64,000 nucleotides of DNA from Euptelea pleiosperma (lineage: Eukaryota; Streptophyta; Magnoliopsida; Ranunculales; Eupteleaceae), in the NCBI GenBank assembly GCA_035048495.1, contig CM068553.1, positions 31,768,978 to 31,832,977 on the forward strand, in the 5' to 3' direction. A program made the translations under genes and the position numbers. Shown here one piece after another: positions 44,901 through 56,410 of the stretch (position 1 is its first letter; each line of letters begins with the position of its first letter). The notes under the pieces were generated by a model. It ran no database searches. It saw nothing but the letters and a program-made list of their open reading frames with translations, and was not told the origin of the DNA.

Positions 44901-47052
44901 ACTTGTTAAAAGATGAGAACTGAAAAAGAAAAATCTTGAGTTAACAAGTGAATAAAAACAATCAAAACTTCACTACAATCGACTTTTAGCCTCCCTTTGA
45001 GATAGTTCTCCATGGAAAAAGCTACCTCTAAATAATAGAGTGAAAGCCATCTGTATGGCCCCGTTAAAATTGATGTCTGATTCTATTGCTGCAGAAAAGG
45101 GCTACCTATTCTAGGAGAGTGAAAGCTACCATTAGAAACAAGTGAAAAACAGAACTACTTGTTAAAAGATGAGAACTGAAAAAGAAAAATCCTGAGTTAA
45201 CAAGTCAATAAAAATAGCTATATTTGCTCTCAGTTGATTTTGAAACTTCACTACAATCGACTGTTAGCCTCCCTTTGAGATAGTTCTCTATGGAAAAAGC
45301 TACCTCCAAACAATAGAGTGAAAGCTATCTGTATGGCCCCGTTAAAATTGATGTCTGATTCTATTGCTGCAGAAAAGGGCTACCTATTCTAGGTGAGTGA
45401 AAGCTATCATTATAAACAAGTGAAAAATAAAACTACTTGTTAAAAGATGAGAATTGAAAAAGAAAAATCCCGAGTTAACAAGTGAATAAAAACAATCAAA
45501 ACTTCACTACAATCGACTGTTAGCCTCCCTTTGAGATAGTTCTCCATGGAAAAAGCTACCTCCAAACAGTAGAGTGAAAGCCATCTGTATGGCCCCATTA
45601 AAATTGATGTCTGATTCTATTGCTGTAGAAAAGGGCTACCTATTCTAGGAGAGTGAAAGCTACCATTAGAAACAAGTGAAAAATAGAACTACTTGTTAAA
45701 AGATGATAACTGAAAAAGAAAAATCCTGAGTTAACAAGTCAATAAAAATAGCTATATTTGCTCTCAGTTGATTTTGAAACTTCACTACAATCGACTGTTA
45801 GCCTCCCTTTGAGATAGTTCTTCATGGAAAAAGCTACCTCCAAACAATAGAGTGAAAGCCATCTGTATGGCCCCGTTAAAATTGATGTCTGATTCTATTA
45901 CTGCAGAAAAGGGCTACCTATTCTAGGAGAGTGAAAGCTACCATTATAAACAAGTGAAAAACAGAACTACTTGTTAAAAGATGAGAACTGAAAAAGAAAA
46001 ATCCCGAGTTAACAAGTGAATAAAAACAATCAAAACTTCACTTCAATCGACCGTTAGCCTCCCTTTGAGATAGTTCTCCATAGAAAAAGCTACCTCCAAA
46101 CAATAGAGTGAAAGCCATCTGTATGGCCCCGTTAAAATTGATGTCTGATTCTATTGCTGCAGAAAAGGGCTACCTATTCTAGGAGAGTGAAAGCTACCAT
46201 TAGAAACAAGTGAAAAACAGAACTACTTGTTAAAAGATGAGAACTGAAAAAGAAAAATCTCGAGTTAACATATAAATGAAAACAACCATATTTGCTCTCA
46301 GTTGATTTCGAAACTTCACTACAATCGATTGTCAGCCTCCCTTTGTGATAGTTCTCCATGGAAAAAGCTACCTCCAAACAATAGAGTGAAAGCCATCTGT
46401 ATGGCCCCGTTAAAATTGATGTCTGATTCTATTGCTGCAGAAAAGGGCTACCTATTCTAGGAGAGTGAAAGCTACCATTATAAACAAGTGAAAAACAGAA
46501 CTACTTGTTAAAAGATGAGAACTGAATGTAGAGGTTTGTTTTTTGTTTTTAAAGATTGTTTTCTGGCGGGGCATTATTTGTAACCGGGATGGGAGCTAAT
46601 TGGGGTTGCCCTTGTTTCAGCTTGTTTTTTTTCCTTTGTCTAGTGCAGGCCATCTCGTCCTCTCTAGCTTTGGTTGTTGTTTCCCTAATAAAGCTTTTAC
46701 TTATTAAAAAAAAAAGATGAGAACTGAAAAAGAAAAATCCTGAGTTAACAAGTTAATAAAAACATCCATATTTGCTCTTAGTTGATTTCGAAACTTCATT
46801 ACAATCAACTGTTAGCCTCCCTTTGAGGTAGTTCTCCATGGAAAAAGCTACCTCCAAACAATAGAGTGAAAGCCATCTGTATGGCCCCGTTAAAATTGAT
46901 GTCTAATTCTATTGCTGCAGAAAAGGGCTACCTATTTTAGGAGAGTGAAAGCTACCATTATAAACAAGTGAAAAATAGAACTACTTGTTAAAAGATGAGA
47001 ACTGAAAAAGAAAAATCTAGAGTTAACAAGTCAATAAAAACATCCATATTTT
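41954..47052. repeat. Tandem array, right segment with 256/278-bp dimeric structure
   Basis: Eighteen anchors (ACAATCGACTGTTAGCC type) lie at 42072, 42328, 42606, 42862, 43139, 43395, 43673, 43929, 44185, 44441, 44719, 44975, 45253, 45509, 45787, 46043, 46321 and 46801. Spacings alternate 256 and 277/278, with one run of three 256 steps (43673-44441). The two types differ in the connector: short units have CAATCAAAACTTC-like sequence, long ones TTTGCTCTCAGTTGATTTT. Each monomer also has an inner duplication (GCTACCT...AGAGTGAAAGC twice, about 85 bp apart). The last interval is 480 because of the LINE tail. No protein is encoded. Confidence 0.95.
46527..46711 (+). mobile_element. 5'-truncated LINE (L1-type) 3' tail
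   Basis: A 185-bp insert within an array unit, ending with CTAATAAAGC (polyadenylation signal), CTTTTACTTATT and an A tail. It is flanked by a perfect 17-bp target duplication AAAAGATGAGAACTGAA (46510-46526 and 46712-46728). Poly(A) end, 5' truncation and long target duplication are hallmarks of target-primed reverse transcription. No coding part remains. Confidence 0.9.
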
Positions 47053-47863
47053 CTAAAAAAACAATGTATCCTTTATCAGCAAATACGCTTGATCCAATAT
47101 CTCTATGATAATTTTATGATTGGATATAGGATACCTCCAGATTCTGAATTGTATTAAGAATTCTTACTAATATCTGTCCTGTACCACAGTAAATAGTCAG
47201 CTCAATTAAACACTTGAGGATATTACTTGATAAAATTTAGACCTAAGTGGACTAGTGACAGTGACTTGCTCTAACAATTCATCTAGCATTAATACAGTTC
47301 GATACATCTAGATTGAGCTAAAATGTTAAAGTCATGATTTTAGACTTAATATAAAAAATTGTTAGTGCCCTTCAAGTTAAAATTTTTGTTTGTAAGGTTT
47401 AATTGTTTAAATTTTTTTAATTGTGAATCATTATATTTTTCGATTTATACTGACAAATCTTTGAAAAATATACGTGCTAGGGATTGAAAAATTTAAAGGT
47501 TTCAAGGAAATTTCGTTTCAAAAGAATTTGTTTTCGTTTTTTTCAACTCGGGCTTTGTCCAATCGATTGGACCTGTCCATTCGATTGGACAGACAACTCC
47601 AATTGATGGGACTGCACGACCCTTCGGATTTTTAAGCCAAAATCTTCATTTTTAAAACCCCAATCGATCGCGCAAGCTCTCTATTTCGAATCCAATAGAT
47701 TCCTCTTCACTAGATCTTTGATCTTTGTGAGTTTTTGAGTTGAAATCACCTGCCAAACCCTCCCATTTACCTTGATTTCCTCCATTCGTCCATTTACCCC
47801 AAATCTAGTCTATTTTCTTGAAGAATGGGGTTTCTTCTTTGGTTCCTACCATTCGTGGTTCTC
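47053..47863. other. AT-rich spacer with two adjacent palindromes
   Basis: Nothing recognised except a perfect 16-bp palindrome GTCCAATCGATTGGAC (47557-47572) followed at once by a near-palindrome (47573-47592). The segment may be the leader or LTR remnant of the decayed element that starts at 47864. Confidence 0.35.
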
Positions 47864-48420
47864 ATGGCCGATGCACCAAGGAGAAGGAAACAAGTGGTCT
47901 ACTCAGATAACGGCGATGTAGAAGAAGTGGCACCCCAGCTTTGCCCACAGAGTTCCCGTGTCTAGAGAGCATAACGACTTTCCAAGTCCGGCCGTGCCAT
48001 GCATCGAGGCGAATTTTCATGTTGCACAGTGAGAGGTGGGAGAGGTCAGGGTAGAGCTTCAGTTCCGGTTAGTCAACCTCTACCCCTATTTCTTACCCCT
48101 TGGGCAGCACATCAGTACAATATCTTTAAAAATCTTAAGTGTACTGCCGAGCATCTTGTAATTCTTGATGATTTTGAGGGAACCATTATTGAGACCATTT
48201 TTCACCATAGGCAGTGGGTCCCCTTATCCAGTACGATTCACCTTATTACCCACTCTCGTATAACTTTTTTATGCTAAGCTTCATGTTATTGAGAGCGCCG
48301 ATGCTGAGTCTCTATATTTTAGACTTATGTTTCGGGTGTCCACATGGAGATTACTCCAGACATCATAGCCTTCGCCCTAGGTATCCCTCGCCGTGAAACC
48401 CTGCTAGAAATTCCCTTGCC
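47864..48420 (+). pseudogene. Decayed retroelement ORF, plant-transposon-protein-like
   Basis: ATG at 47864 opens a 33-codon frame beginning MADAPRRRKQVV and stopped at 47963. Reading on in shifting frames gives EHNDFPSP, then near 48338 VHMEITPDIIAFALGIP. The last phrase resembles the domain annotated as putative plant transposon protein in Athila/Tat-related ORFs. Multiple stops show decay. The family assignment rests on these short phrases only. Confidence 0.4.
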
Positions 48421-48699
48421 TTAAAGGTTTTTCTCTTCCTTGATCATAGCCCCTGGCTTGATCTTTTACCCCCGCTTAAGTTACCATCTAGAAAACCCAA
48501 CCTAGTAAGCCGGAGTGTACCACATGTGACTCCACACCCTCTAAGCGATGTTGAAGTTCAGGGTGTACTAAATCCTTCACCATCGGGGCTAGGCCGATGA
48601 GTGAAAATTAAGATCAGGGTGTACCGATCGACGGTAGGTTTGATGCATACCAAAATGAACAGTGTCGAAGGCATCGGACTTGACGCGTTGTATCATCAG

Positions 48700-49510
48700 T
48701 TATGACCCTCTCATGACCAAATCCAGGTTTCGTATGGGTTTTTGATCTGAGCTTCAGAGAGAGCTCATTCCCCATTTTATCCATACTTGGAGCACGCATA
48801 TTAGGTGGCTCAGGATTTAGAGCGGTATCTTAAACTGTAGTGTGAGATGTTTTGACTACCGCAACTTGATTGCTAAGCTCCTCCCTTGGGGCGAAATCTA
48901 ATGTTGGAAGTTAGCTTTTGAGAGCTAGTTCTTGCATTCCCTCAGTTTTGGAGACAACAAAGATAAGGGAGTGATCAGGTGAAACTTCAAGAGGAAGGGG
49001 ACAGACTCGTTGCTTTTACTTGCAAGTCTTTGGACACTTTGCGATCTGTTGTCCCACAAAAGAACCCACCAAGCATCTGTATATTGAAGCCACAAGAGGA
49101 AAAGCCTGGAGACTTTGAAGAAAAAACCCCTAATCCTGAGCTCAGTCCCAGTGACGAACACAATGAGGAGGCTAATACCTCATGTCTAGAAGTCATTAAG
49201 TGCGCACTAGCCATGATGACAGATAATGATGACTGGAGTTGAAATTCCATTTCCCGCACTTATGTCAAGTGTGGTGAGAAGTTGTAAGATCATTATTAAT
49301 AGTGGCAGTTGTACTAACGTTGTCTCGTCAAGCAGTCACCCGAACGGGATTGACGCCCATAACCCATCCTCAACCATATAGAGTTGAGTGGGTAGACGTG
49401 TCGTCCATTCCTTATTTCAGAGGTGTCTCGGTAGGCCATGGTTATTGGATCGAGATGTGACACTGTTCGGCATATCGACTATGTTTTCCTTTATTGATTA
49501 AGCTACGAGG
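48700..49510 (+). pseudogene. Decayed Gypsy gag-protease fragment
   Basis: 48720-48880 is the end of Gag (FRYGF-like, then RELIP and YTWSTHI-like residues), homologous to 24380-24560. The frame 48979-49242 is a Glu-rich linker (PQEEKPGDFEEKTPN) followed by KCALAMM and, across a stop, RTYVKCGEK, the normal lead-in to the Gypsy protease. 49400-49500 matches the protease tail at 24690-24790. Several stops are present. Confidence 0.65.
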
Positions 49511-49689
49511 ATTAAGTTGAACCCTTTACCACTCGAGAACACCACTGCGAGGAAAGATAATACACAAAAGGGTAAGACTAACAAAGGACCACAATCCAAA
49601 TGTCTCCTCATCATCAGTGTGAAAGAATTTGAGAGAGAGACCAAGGACGAGTCCATCATTTATGCATCCTAGCCAAAGATTCGTCTCCT

Positions 49690-50275
49690 AAATCGGCTGT
49701 TGAGATACCACCAAATGTGGCTCCAATGTATAGGGAGTTTCATGATGTTTTTCTTGATGATTTACCAAATGAGCTTCCTCTAATGAGGGACATTTAGCAC
49801 GCTAGCGATATAGTCCCTGGAACAACTCTACCCAACTTCCCGCACTACTGAATGAATCCCATAGAGCATGTTGAACTAAATAAGCAAGTTGATGAGCTTC
49901 TTAGAAAGTTCGAGAGAGCTTGTGCCCTTGTGATGTGCCAATGCTTTTCATTCCCAAGAAAGATGAATCTTGGAGTATGTGGATCGATAGTCCAGCCATC
50001 AACGAAATCACGGTCTAATATCAGTTTCCTATAACCGAGGCTGGACGGCATGTTAGACATGATGGCTGGTGCCACGATCTTTTCAAGGATATACCTTAAG
50101 AGTGGCTACCATCAAATTCACATCCGTTCAGGAGATGAGTTGAAAACCACCTTCAAGACAAATGATGGTTTTTACGAGTTGTTATGATATAGGTATTGAA
50201 GCCTTTTATGGGCAGCTTCCTGGTTGCGTACATCAATGATTCACTGATTTACAGGACCTCCAAGGAAGAGACCTA
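49690..50275 (+). pseudogene. Decayed Gypsy reverse transcriptase fragment (repeat Y, copy 1)
   Basis: Across stops and shifts it reads DVFLDDLPNELP, then [39 protein letters not shown] and a degraded active-site region FLVAYINDSLIY near 50220, where the catalytic Asp pair is altered to ND. This is the first half of a chromovirus-type RT. It is duplicated at 54600-55170, and its start again at 63620-64000. Confidence 0.75.
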
Positions 50276-50378
50276 TAGACGAGGAAGAGTCCCGTAATTT
50301 AGGGCGAGGCCAAGGTCGAGGCTAGGACTTAGGTAGAGATCGTGGGGGTGGTCACCAACCCCATGCTGAATATTAGGG

Positions 50379-51000
50379 CCCTACGATCACGATGATTGCA
50401 TCATGAAGATATTAAGATTGATGCTCCTAGCTTTGATTTTTTGCCTGGACACAAGTTTTCCTCGATTGGTTGTCAGATATGGATCACAATTTTGATTGGT
50501 ACAAAATACCTGAAAGGTTGTAGAGTTTGGTTTCCCAAGATGTAACTGGTAGGACAAGCCAAACTTTATTGGACCAACATCGAGCGTAAGATTTAGAGAA
50601 GTGGCGAAGAGCCCATTGCTCCGTAGACTGAAATGAAGGAAATCTTCATGGAGAAGTATTTGTATTTGAGACATCGTGAGAGACTTTTAGATCAACGACA
50701 ATCCCCTAGCCAGAGATCTATGTCTGTCGCTCATTACATCGCAAAATTCGAAGAATACATGATGCGACGTGAAATCAGGGAAAACCCTCTGATGACCTTA
50801 TTCAGGTTTCGTATGGGTCTTCAATTTGAGCTATAGAGAGGGCTGAGTCCCTATGATATCTACACTTCGTTGCACGCCCATTAGGTGGCCAGGATTTAGA
50901 GTGGTATCTGAAATCGTAGTGTGAGAGACGTTTTGATTCCCGAACCTGACTGCTAAGCCCCCTACCTTGGGATCGAAACCCAATGTTCGGAGTTAGCCTC
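50379..51000 (+). pseudogene. Decayed Gypsy gag fragment lying after RT (repeat Y, copy 1)
   Basis: Reads KIDAPSFDF, VFLDWLSDMDHNFDWY, then RERLLDQRQSPSQRSMSVAHYI and ENPLMTLFRFRMGL across stops. Gag following RT reverses the normal element order, so the module is rearranged. The identical RT-gag order occurs at 54600-55910, so the join predates the duplication. Confidence 0.75.
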
Positions 51001-51327
51001 ATTGGGATGGAAAAGATGTTTATTTTATGCGTGTCTTCAGGTAGGAGGAGCTCATAGATGGTTCCTCTCCCTTTTGATTTTTACATAGCTATGTGGTGTT
51101 GGAATATTTTCTTGAGATTCCCCATAGCTCTATAATTTGGAGGCCAGGACGTCTAGGGAGTTCCTGATCCTCGGCTCAAAACCCAGTCCAAGAATACTGG
51201 TACTCATGTTGTCATGAATCAAATCTACAACCTCTCAAGCTCCTTAGAGCTCCACAATTTGAACTTGTGTATCCAAATTCGATATTTGACAAATAACACG
51301 CTATAACAGTTACACAACACAAATTCA

Positions 51328-51817
51328 GGTTACACCAACTCCAATTTTAACTTCCAAGTGTAGAAACTAACTTAAATTTGAACACAAAAAGGAGTTGATG
51401 ACTTTGGTTTATTTGGTATCTTAATATGATTACTTGACTTGAGTTTTTCATGGGCTGATCGTCTTATGTTATATAGAAGCATGTGTAGTGATGTGTGATA
51501 TTGTAGTGTGCCACCATTACTTCCTTAAGCTATTGTAGAAGGTTGAAATTCATCTTCATTTCTATTCAAACAAGCCCTTCTTAATTATGTGAGCAACTAC
51601 AATTAGTTCAACTATGATTGGTTGGAGGTCAGACCCCTCATCTAGACTATCTAGGCAAGGTTTAAAATTTTAGCCAACCTCTTAAACGGGGTATGCTTCT
51701 AAGTTCTAACACAAAGGCCAGAATTGAAACTTGATAAGATATGCATGTCGGGCAGTTATGTTAACAATATCCATGTTAATAAGGATCATTTTGAAGGTTG
51801 ACAGTCCAAGGAACATT
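51328..51817. other. Spacer with an extra partial repeat
   Basis: 51328-51580 holds nothing recognised. 51586-51817 is a roughly 235-bp segment that recurs as a direct repeat at 52558-52790 and at 61645-61870 (GTGAGCAACTACAATT start, GCCAAAACTGAAACTT-like core). Confidence 0.6.
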
Positions 51818-52511
51818 AGGATTTATCAGCTATAATCTTTCTCAGAATTGTTAAGTTTGTGGTTGGGGATTTTTGTTACATTTTGCTTCTTTCTTTCTCC
51901 ACATTTGTTTGCAGCTTTGTTAAAGATGATGTTTTGATGGTCAGATTTTGTGTGGTTTGTAATACCATGTCATTTTAGCTCAAATCCTCAATGTTTTCAG
52001 ATCTGAATGCGATTGCGGCATACCTATTTTTGGAGATTACTTATTTTCAAGGGTTTTAGTTCTTATTTGATAATTTCTGTTGTATCTTCAGTTCTGTTGG
52101 CTGCGATTTTGTTGCTTGAATTCTTATGTCTGATAGGTTCTTTTGGTATGAAGAAACCAAGAAAGCCATCAATTTAAGAGATGATCAAATTAGACTTACT
52201 AATAGGATCCAATGAATGTGCCCTTAGCCCAAGTGATTTTGCTCCTGACATTGCTGAATTTATGCAATTTCTTACGCATGTGTTACCAAGTAGAGCATTG
52301 TGCAGCAATGTAGTGATATGTTTAAGACGCATTTTGAACTTTTGATAATTTTGAATCACTTAGAGTCGGACATAGGTGCAAGACTTATTAAAAATGTACA
52401 CGTCGTGATACAAAACTCAATGTTAATGAATTTTGACATTGTTCAATTTTGTTGTTGTGGCAAAGACAATGCTAATGAATTTTATCATTTTCTGCAAATG
52501 GATGTGAATAT

Positions 52512-52529
52512 ATATTTTTTTTTATAAGT
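52512..52529 (-). mobile_element. Micro-LINE insertion with target duplication
   Basis: Eighteen bases, minus strand ACTTATAAAAAAAAATAT, between perfect 14-bp repeats ATGGATGTGAATAT (52498-52511, 52530-52543). It is the extreme 3' end and A tail of an L1-type element. Also present at 61597-61617. Confidence 0.65.
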
Positions 52530-53216
52530 ATGGATGTGAATATTAACACAATAAATTATGTGAGCAACTACAATTAGTTCAACTATGACCGGTCGGAGGT
52601 CAGACCCCTCATCTAGACTGTTTATGCAGGGTTTAAATTTTAGCCAACAATGGGGTATGCTTCTAACACAGAGGCCAAAACTGAAACTTGGGCAGATATG
52701 CATGTTAGGTAGTCACGTTACAACATCCATTCTAATGATGATCTTTATGAGGGTTGACACTCACTCCAAAGAACAGTAGCATTTAGGTAGTCAAGATCCG
52801 TACAAGTTGAAGATTATGTTGATTTTTTTTGTGAGGATGATCATACTAGTGAGATCTTTCTCACACATCATCAAAGTCCAAGATTGGGCAGATCCTTACT
52901 TTTAGGTATCTTTATCCTACTCAACCTTTCTGTTGCTATTCTCCAAACAAGCCTCCAATGTGGATGGCTTCATGTGATGAGATGAAGCAAAGGAAGCTAA
53001 GAAGTTCACCAAGCCATACATCATTGAGGTTGCAACTACCACAAAACCTCATGTTGATAAAGCACGAGCCACGTGTGTGGTATGCATTTGCACCCATTTA
53101 TTTGCAAACACCTTGTCAGGGAGATCCGTTGGCACGAGTCATCCCCTAGTCCTTTACAAGAACCAACTGATGCCTAATACGCTAACCGATGCAGCTCCAT
53201 TTTGTCCACCATCAAC

Positions 53217-53464
53217 CATGGTTCAAAGTACACGATATCGTTTTGCTATCGTTCATAGGCGATACCAAAACATATCGGAAGTATTGTTCGGTTTCGAACG
53301 AAATTTTGTAAAACCGAAACAAACTATTAGTGCAAATTTACACATAAGATGAAGTATCGTTCGGTTTCGGGCGAAACCAACTGAAACGTATGTAGTTTCG
53401 TGCAAAAGCGAAACAAAAACAAAACGAATGAAATGTTTGGTTTTGGCCGACACTTTGAACCATG
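53217..53464. mobile_element. MITE, long copy
   Basis: 248 bp bounded by perfect 13-bp terminal inverted repeats CATGGTTCAAAGT and ACTTTGAACCATG. No coding capacity. Inside are two copies of a TATCGTTCGGTTTCG-type repeat. The outer CATG may itself be a 4-bp target duplication. Confidence 0.75.
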
Positions 53465-54390
53465 CCAACAACAATTGACAGATGGACCCAATTCATGTTT
53501 GCTCCAGTAGCATGGTGTCTGGTAGATCCCCCTACCAGCATGGTGTCTGACAACTCATTTCAAGGACAATTTCAGCCAGCAAGTTCCACTAGCTGGCAGC
53601 TCACCTCAAGGCCAACTTTCAGCCAACATGCAAACATCTCAGGTATATCTACCGCTCGGACAAAAGCTCTTTGGAGCATCTCTCAAGTCAGATAGCACCC
53701 TAACAGATCAAACAATTGGCATAACTTCTCGGGCAGATCATTACTCACTAGCCAACTTCTCTACCAAGTAAAGCTCCTGAGCAGCCAACAAAGTTCTCGG
53801 ACGGGTCAATTAACCTCTCACTAGTCTGACAAATATCACAATTCTCAGATTGGGGACTTAATTTACAATCACTCTCCAGCACTATAGAGACTTGGGGGCA
53901 TCGCGTGCAATCATCTCCAAGCATCAAAAAGGCCCCACGAGGGTGCAAGACCCTCTATGGGATGCTAAAAGCATAAGTCCTCACAGTTGGCCAGCGTGTC
54001 CCCGAGCTAACAGCTGTAATGGCCTTAGTTCAAATAGTCTTGTTTCGGCACAGAGCATAAGTCCCCTCAATGGTCCGGGGCACCTGTGAGCTCTTAGGTG
54101 ACCTTGACAACTAAGTCTTCTGTCATCACAACAGGTCGGCGTGTCTGTGAGCTAACTGTTGGAATTGGCCATAGTTCAAAGAGCATTGTTTCATCATGAG
54201 CTCTCATTGGGCCAAGGCACACATGCGAGCTAAGGGGTGACCGTTACGACTAAGTCTCCCTAGTGGGCTAGCGTGTCTGCGAACTCTTGGCTGAATGGCC
54301 TTAGCTTTAGGGACCTTAACAAGACCTTATTCAAGAGGCAAGGGACCTTCCATGGGAGGCAAAAGACCTGTTACGTGAGGTATGAGACCC

Positions 54391-54521
54391 TATCATCATC
54401 ATCATCCTCATCATATGATCATCATCATCATTATCATCATCATCATCATCATATCATCATCATTCATCATTCATCATTCATCATCATCATATCAGCATCA
54501 TCATCATATCAACATCATCAG
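54391..54521. repeat. CAT/ATC microsatellite
   Basis: Imperfect trinucleotide run. Poly-His and poly-Ile frames here are artefacts of the repeat. Confidence 0.9.
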
Positions 54522-54599
54522 TGCGAAAGAATTTAAGAGAGAGACCAAGGACGAGTCCATCATTTATCCATTCCAGCCAAAGATTCGTCTCCTGAATCG

Positions 54600-55170
54600 G
54601 CTGTTGAGATACCACCAAAGGTGCCTCCAATGTATAGGGAGGTTTCATGACGTTTTTCTTGATGATTTACCAGACGAGCTTCCTCGAATGAGGGACATTT
54701 AGCACGCTAGCGATATAGTCCCTGGAGCAGCTCTACCCAACTTCCCGCACTACTGAATGAATCCCATAGAGCATGTTGAACTAAATAAGCAAGTTGATGA
54801 GCTTCTTAGAAAGTTCGTGAGAGCTTGTGCCCTTGTGACGTGCCAATGCTTCTCATTCCCAAGAAAGACGAATCTTGGAGTATGTGGATCGATAGTCCAT
54901 CCATCAACGAAATTACGGTCTAATATCAGTTTCCTATACCGAGGATGGACGACATGTTAAACATGATGGCTGGTGCCATGATCTTTTCAAGGATATACCT
55001 TAAGAGTGGCTACCATCAAATTCACATCCGTTCAGGAGATGAGTTGAAAATCACCTTCAAGACAAATGATGGTTTTTACGAATTGTTATGATATAGGTAT
55101 TGAAGCCTTTTATGGGCAGCTTTTTGGTTGTGTACATCGATGATTCACTGATTTACAAGACCTCCAAGGA
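54600..55170 (+). pseudogene. Decayed Gypsy reverse transcriptase fragment (repeat Y, copy 2)
   Basis: Same relic as 49690-50275: NPIEHVELNKQVDELLRKF, then [20 protein letters not shown]. The active-site area reads VVYIDDSLIY-like near 55130, so the Asp pair is retained in this copy. Several stops remain. Confidence 0.72.
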
Positions 55171-55289
55171 AGAGTCCTATAGACGAGGAAGAGTCTCGTA
55201 ATTTAGGGCGAGGCCGAGGTCGAGGCTAGGACTTAGGTAGAGATCGTGGGGGTGGTCACCAACCCCATGCTGAATATTAGGGCCCTACG

Positions 55290-55910
55290 ATCACGATGAT
55301 TGCATCATGAAGATATTAAGATTGATGCTCCTAGCTTTGATTTTTTGCCTGGACACAAAAGTTTTCCTCGACTGGTTGTCAGATATGGACCACAATTTTG
55401 ATTGGTACAAAATACCTGAAGGTTGTAGAGTTTGGTTTCCCAAGATGTAACTGGTAGGACAAGCCAAACTTTATTGGACCAACATTGAGCGTAAGATTTA
55501 GAGAAGTGGCGAAGAGCCCATTGCTCAGTAGACTGAAATGAAGGAAATCTTCATGGAGAAGTATTTGTATTTGAGACATCGCGAGAGACTTTTAGATCAA
55601 CGACAATCCCCTAGCCAGAGATCTATGTCTGTCGCTCATTATATCGCAAAATTCGAAGAATACTTGATGCGATGTTAAGTCAGGGAAAACCCTCTGATGA
55701 CCTTATTCAGGTTTTCTATGGGTCTTCAATTTGAGCTATAGAGAGGGCTGATTCCATATGATATCCACACTTCATTGCACGCCCATTAGGTGGCCAGGAT
55801 TTAGAGTGGTATCTGAAATCATAGTGTGAGAGACATTTTGATTCTCGAACCCGACTGCTAAGCCCCCTACCTTGGGATCGAAACCCAATGGTCCGAGTTA
55901 GCCTCCTTGG
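55290..55910 (+). pseudogene. Decayed Gypsy gag fragment after RT (repeat Y, copy 2)
   Basis: Copy of 50379-51000 with further substitutions (for example a TAA in place of the codon pair after YLMRC near 55676). Not functional. Confidence 0.7.
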
Positions 55911-56254
55911 GATTGAAAATATGTTTATTTTATGCTTGTCTTCTGGTAGGAGGAGCTCATAGATGGTTCCTCTTCCTTTTGATTTTTTCATAGCTATCTG
56001 GTGTTGGAATCTTTTCTTGAGATTCCCCATAGCTCTACAATTTGGAGGCCAGGACGTCTAAGGAGTTCCTGATCCTCGGCTCAAAACTCAGTCCAAGAAT
56101 ACTAGTACTCATGTTGTCATGAATCAAATCTACCACATCTCAAGCTCCTTAGAGCTCCACAATTTGAACTTGTCTATCCAAATTCGATATTTGACAAATA
56201 ACAAGCTATAACAGTTACACAACACAAATTCGAAATACAAGCGTTTTCTTATTA

Positions 56255-56410
56255 TCAGAACATGAGGGGTGTCAATCGCATTCTAAACGCTCATAGAGCA
56301 ATGGGGGCATCAATCCCGTTACAAACGCTTATAGAACACTGGGGACGTCAATCCCATTACAAACGCTTTTACAGCACTAGACCCGTGAATCCCATTATAG
56401 ACAGTTATTA
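56255..56410. repeat. Four ~38-bp tandem repeats upstream of a TATA box
   Basis: Units around TCAATCCCATTACAAACGCT recur at about 56313, 56350 and 56389, with a more diverged one near 56270. They end just before CACTTATAAAGG (TATA at 56421). Short tandem repeats before a TATA box are typical of an LTR or viral-type enhancer, but no element body is recognised. Confidence 0.55.

Larger units (their letters stand above)
49609..51327. repeat. Repeat Y, copy 1
   Basis: About 1.72 kb nearly collinear with 54513-56233, from CATCATCAGTG before GAAAGAA to ACAACACAAATTC. The third copy starts at 63537 and is cut by the window end. Left of this copy lies Gypsy protease sequence, not the microsatellite found beside the other two. 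Confidence 0.85.
51818..54512. repeat. Repeat X, copy 1
   Basis: About 2.7 kb collinear with 60893-63536. It holds an unrecognised gene-like stretch (52140-52500), a micro-LINE insertion (52512-52529), a MITE (53217-53464), an internally repetitive zone (53990-54300) with GTGTCTGCGAGCTAA-type repeats, and a CAT/ATC microsatellite. Its right end runs into repeat Y in both copies, so X and Y were duplicated as one block. Confidence 0.85.
54513..56233. repeat. Repeat Y, copy 2
   Basis: Collinear with 49609-51327, sharing most stops and the RT-then-gag order. Follows repeat X directly. Confidence 0.85.

Noticed and set aside
41954..47052. CRISPR array
   Set aside because: Units are 256-278 bp and contiguous, without short repeats and unique spacers, and the context is plant DNA.
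54273..54702. His- and Ile-rich proteins
   Set aside because: Products of the CAT/ATC microsatellite read in different frames, repeated at 63345-63620.
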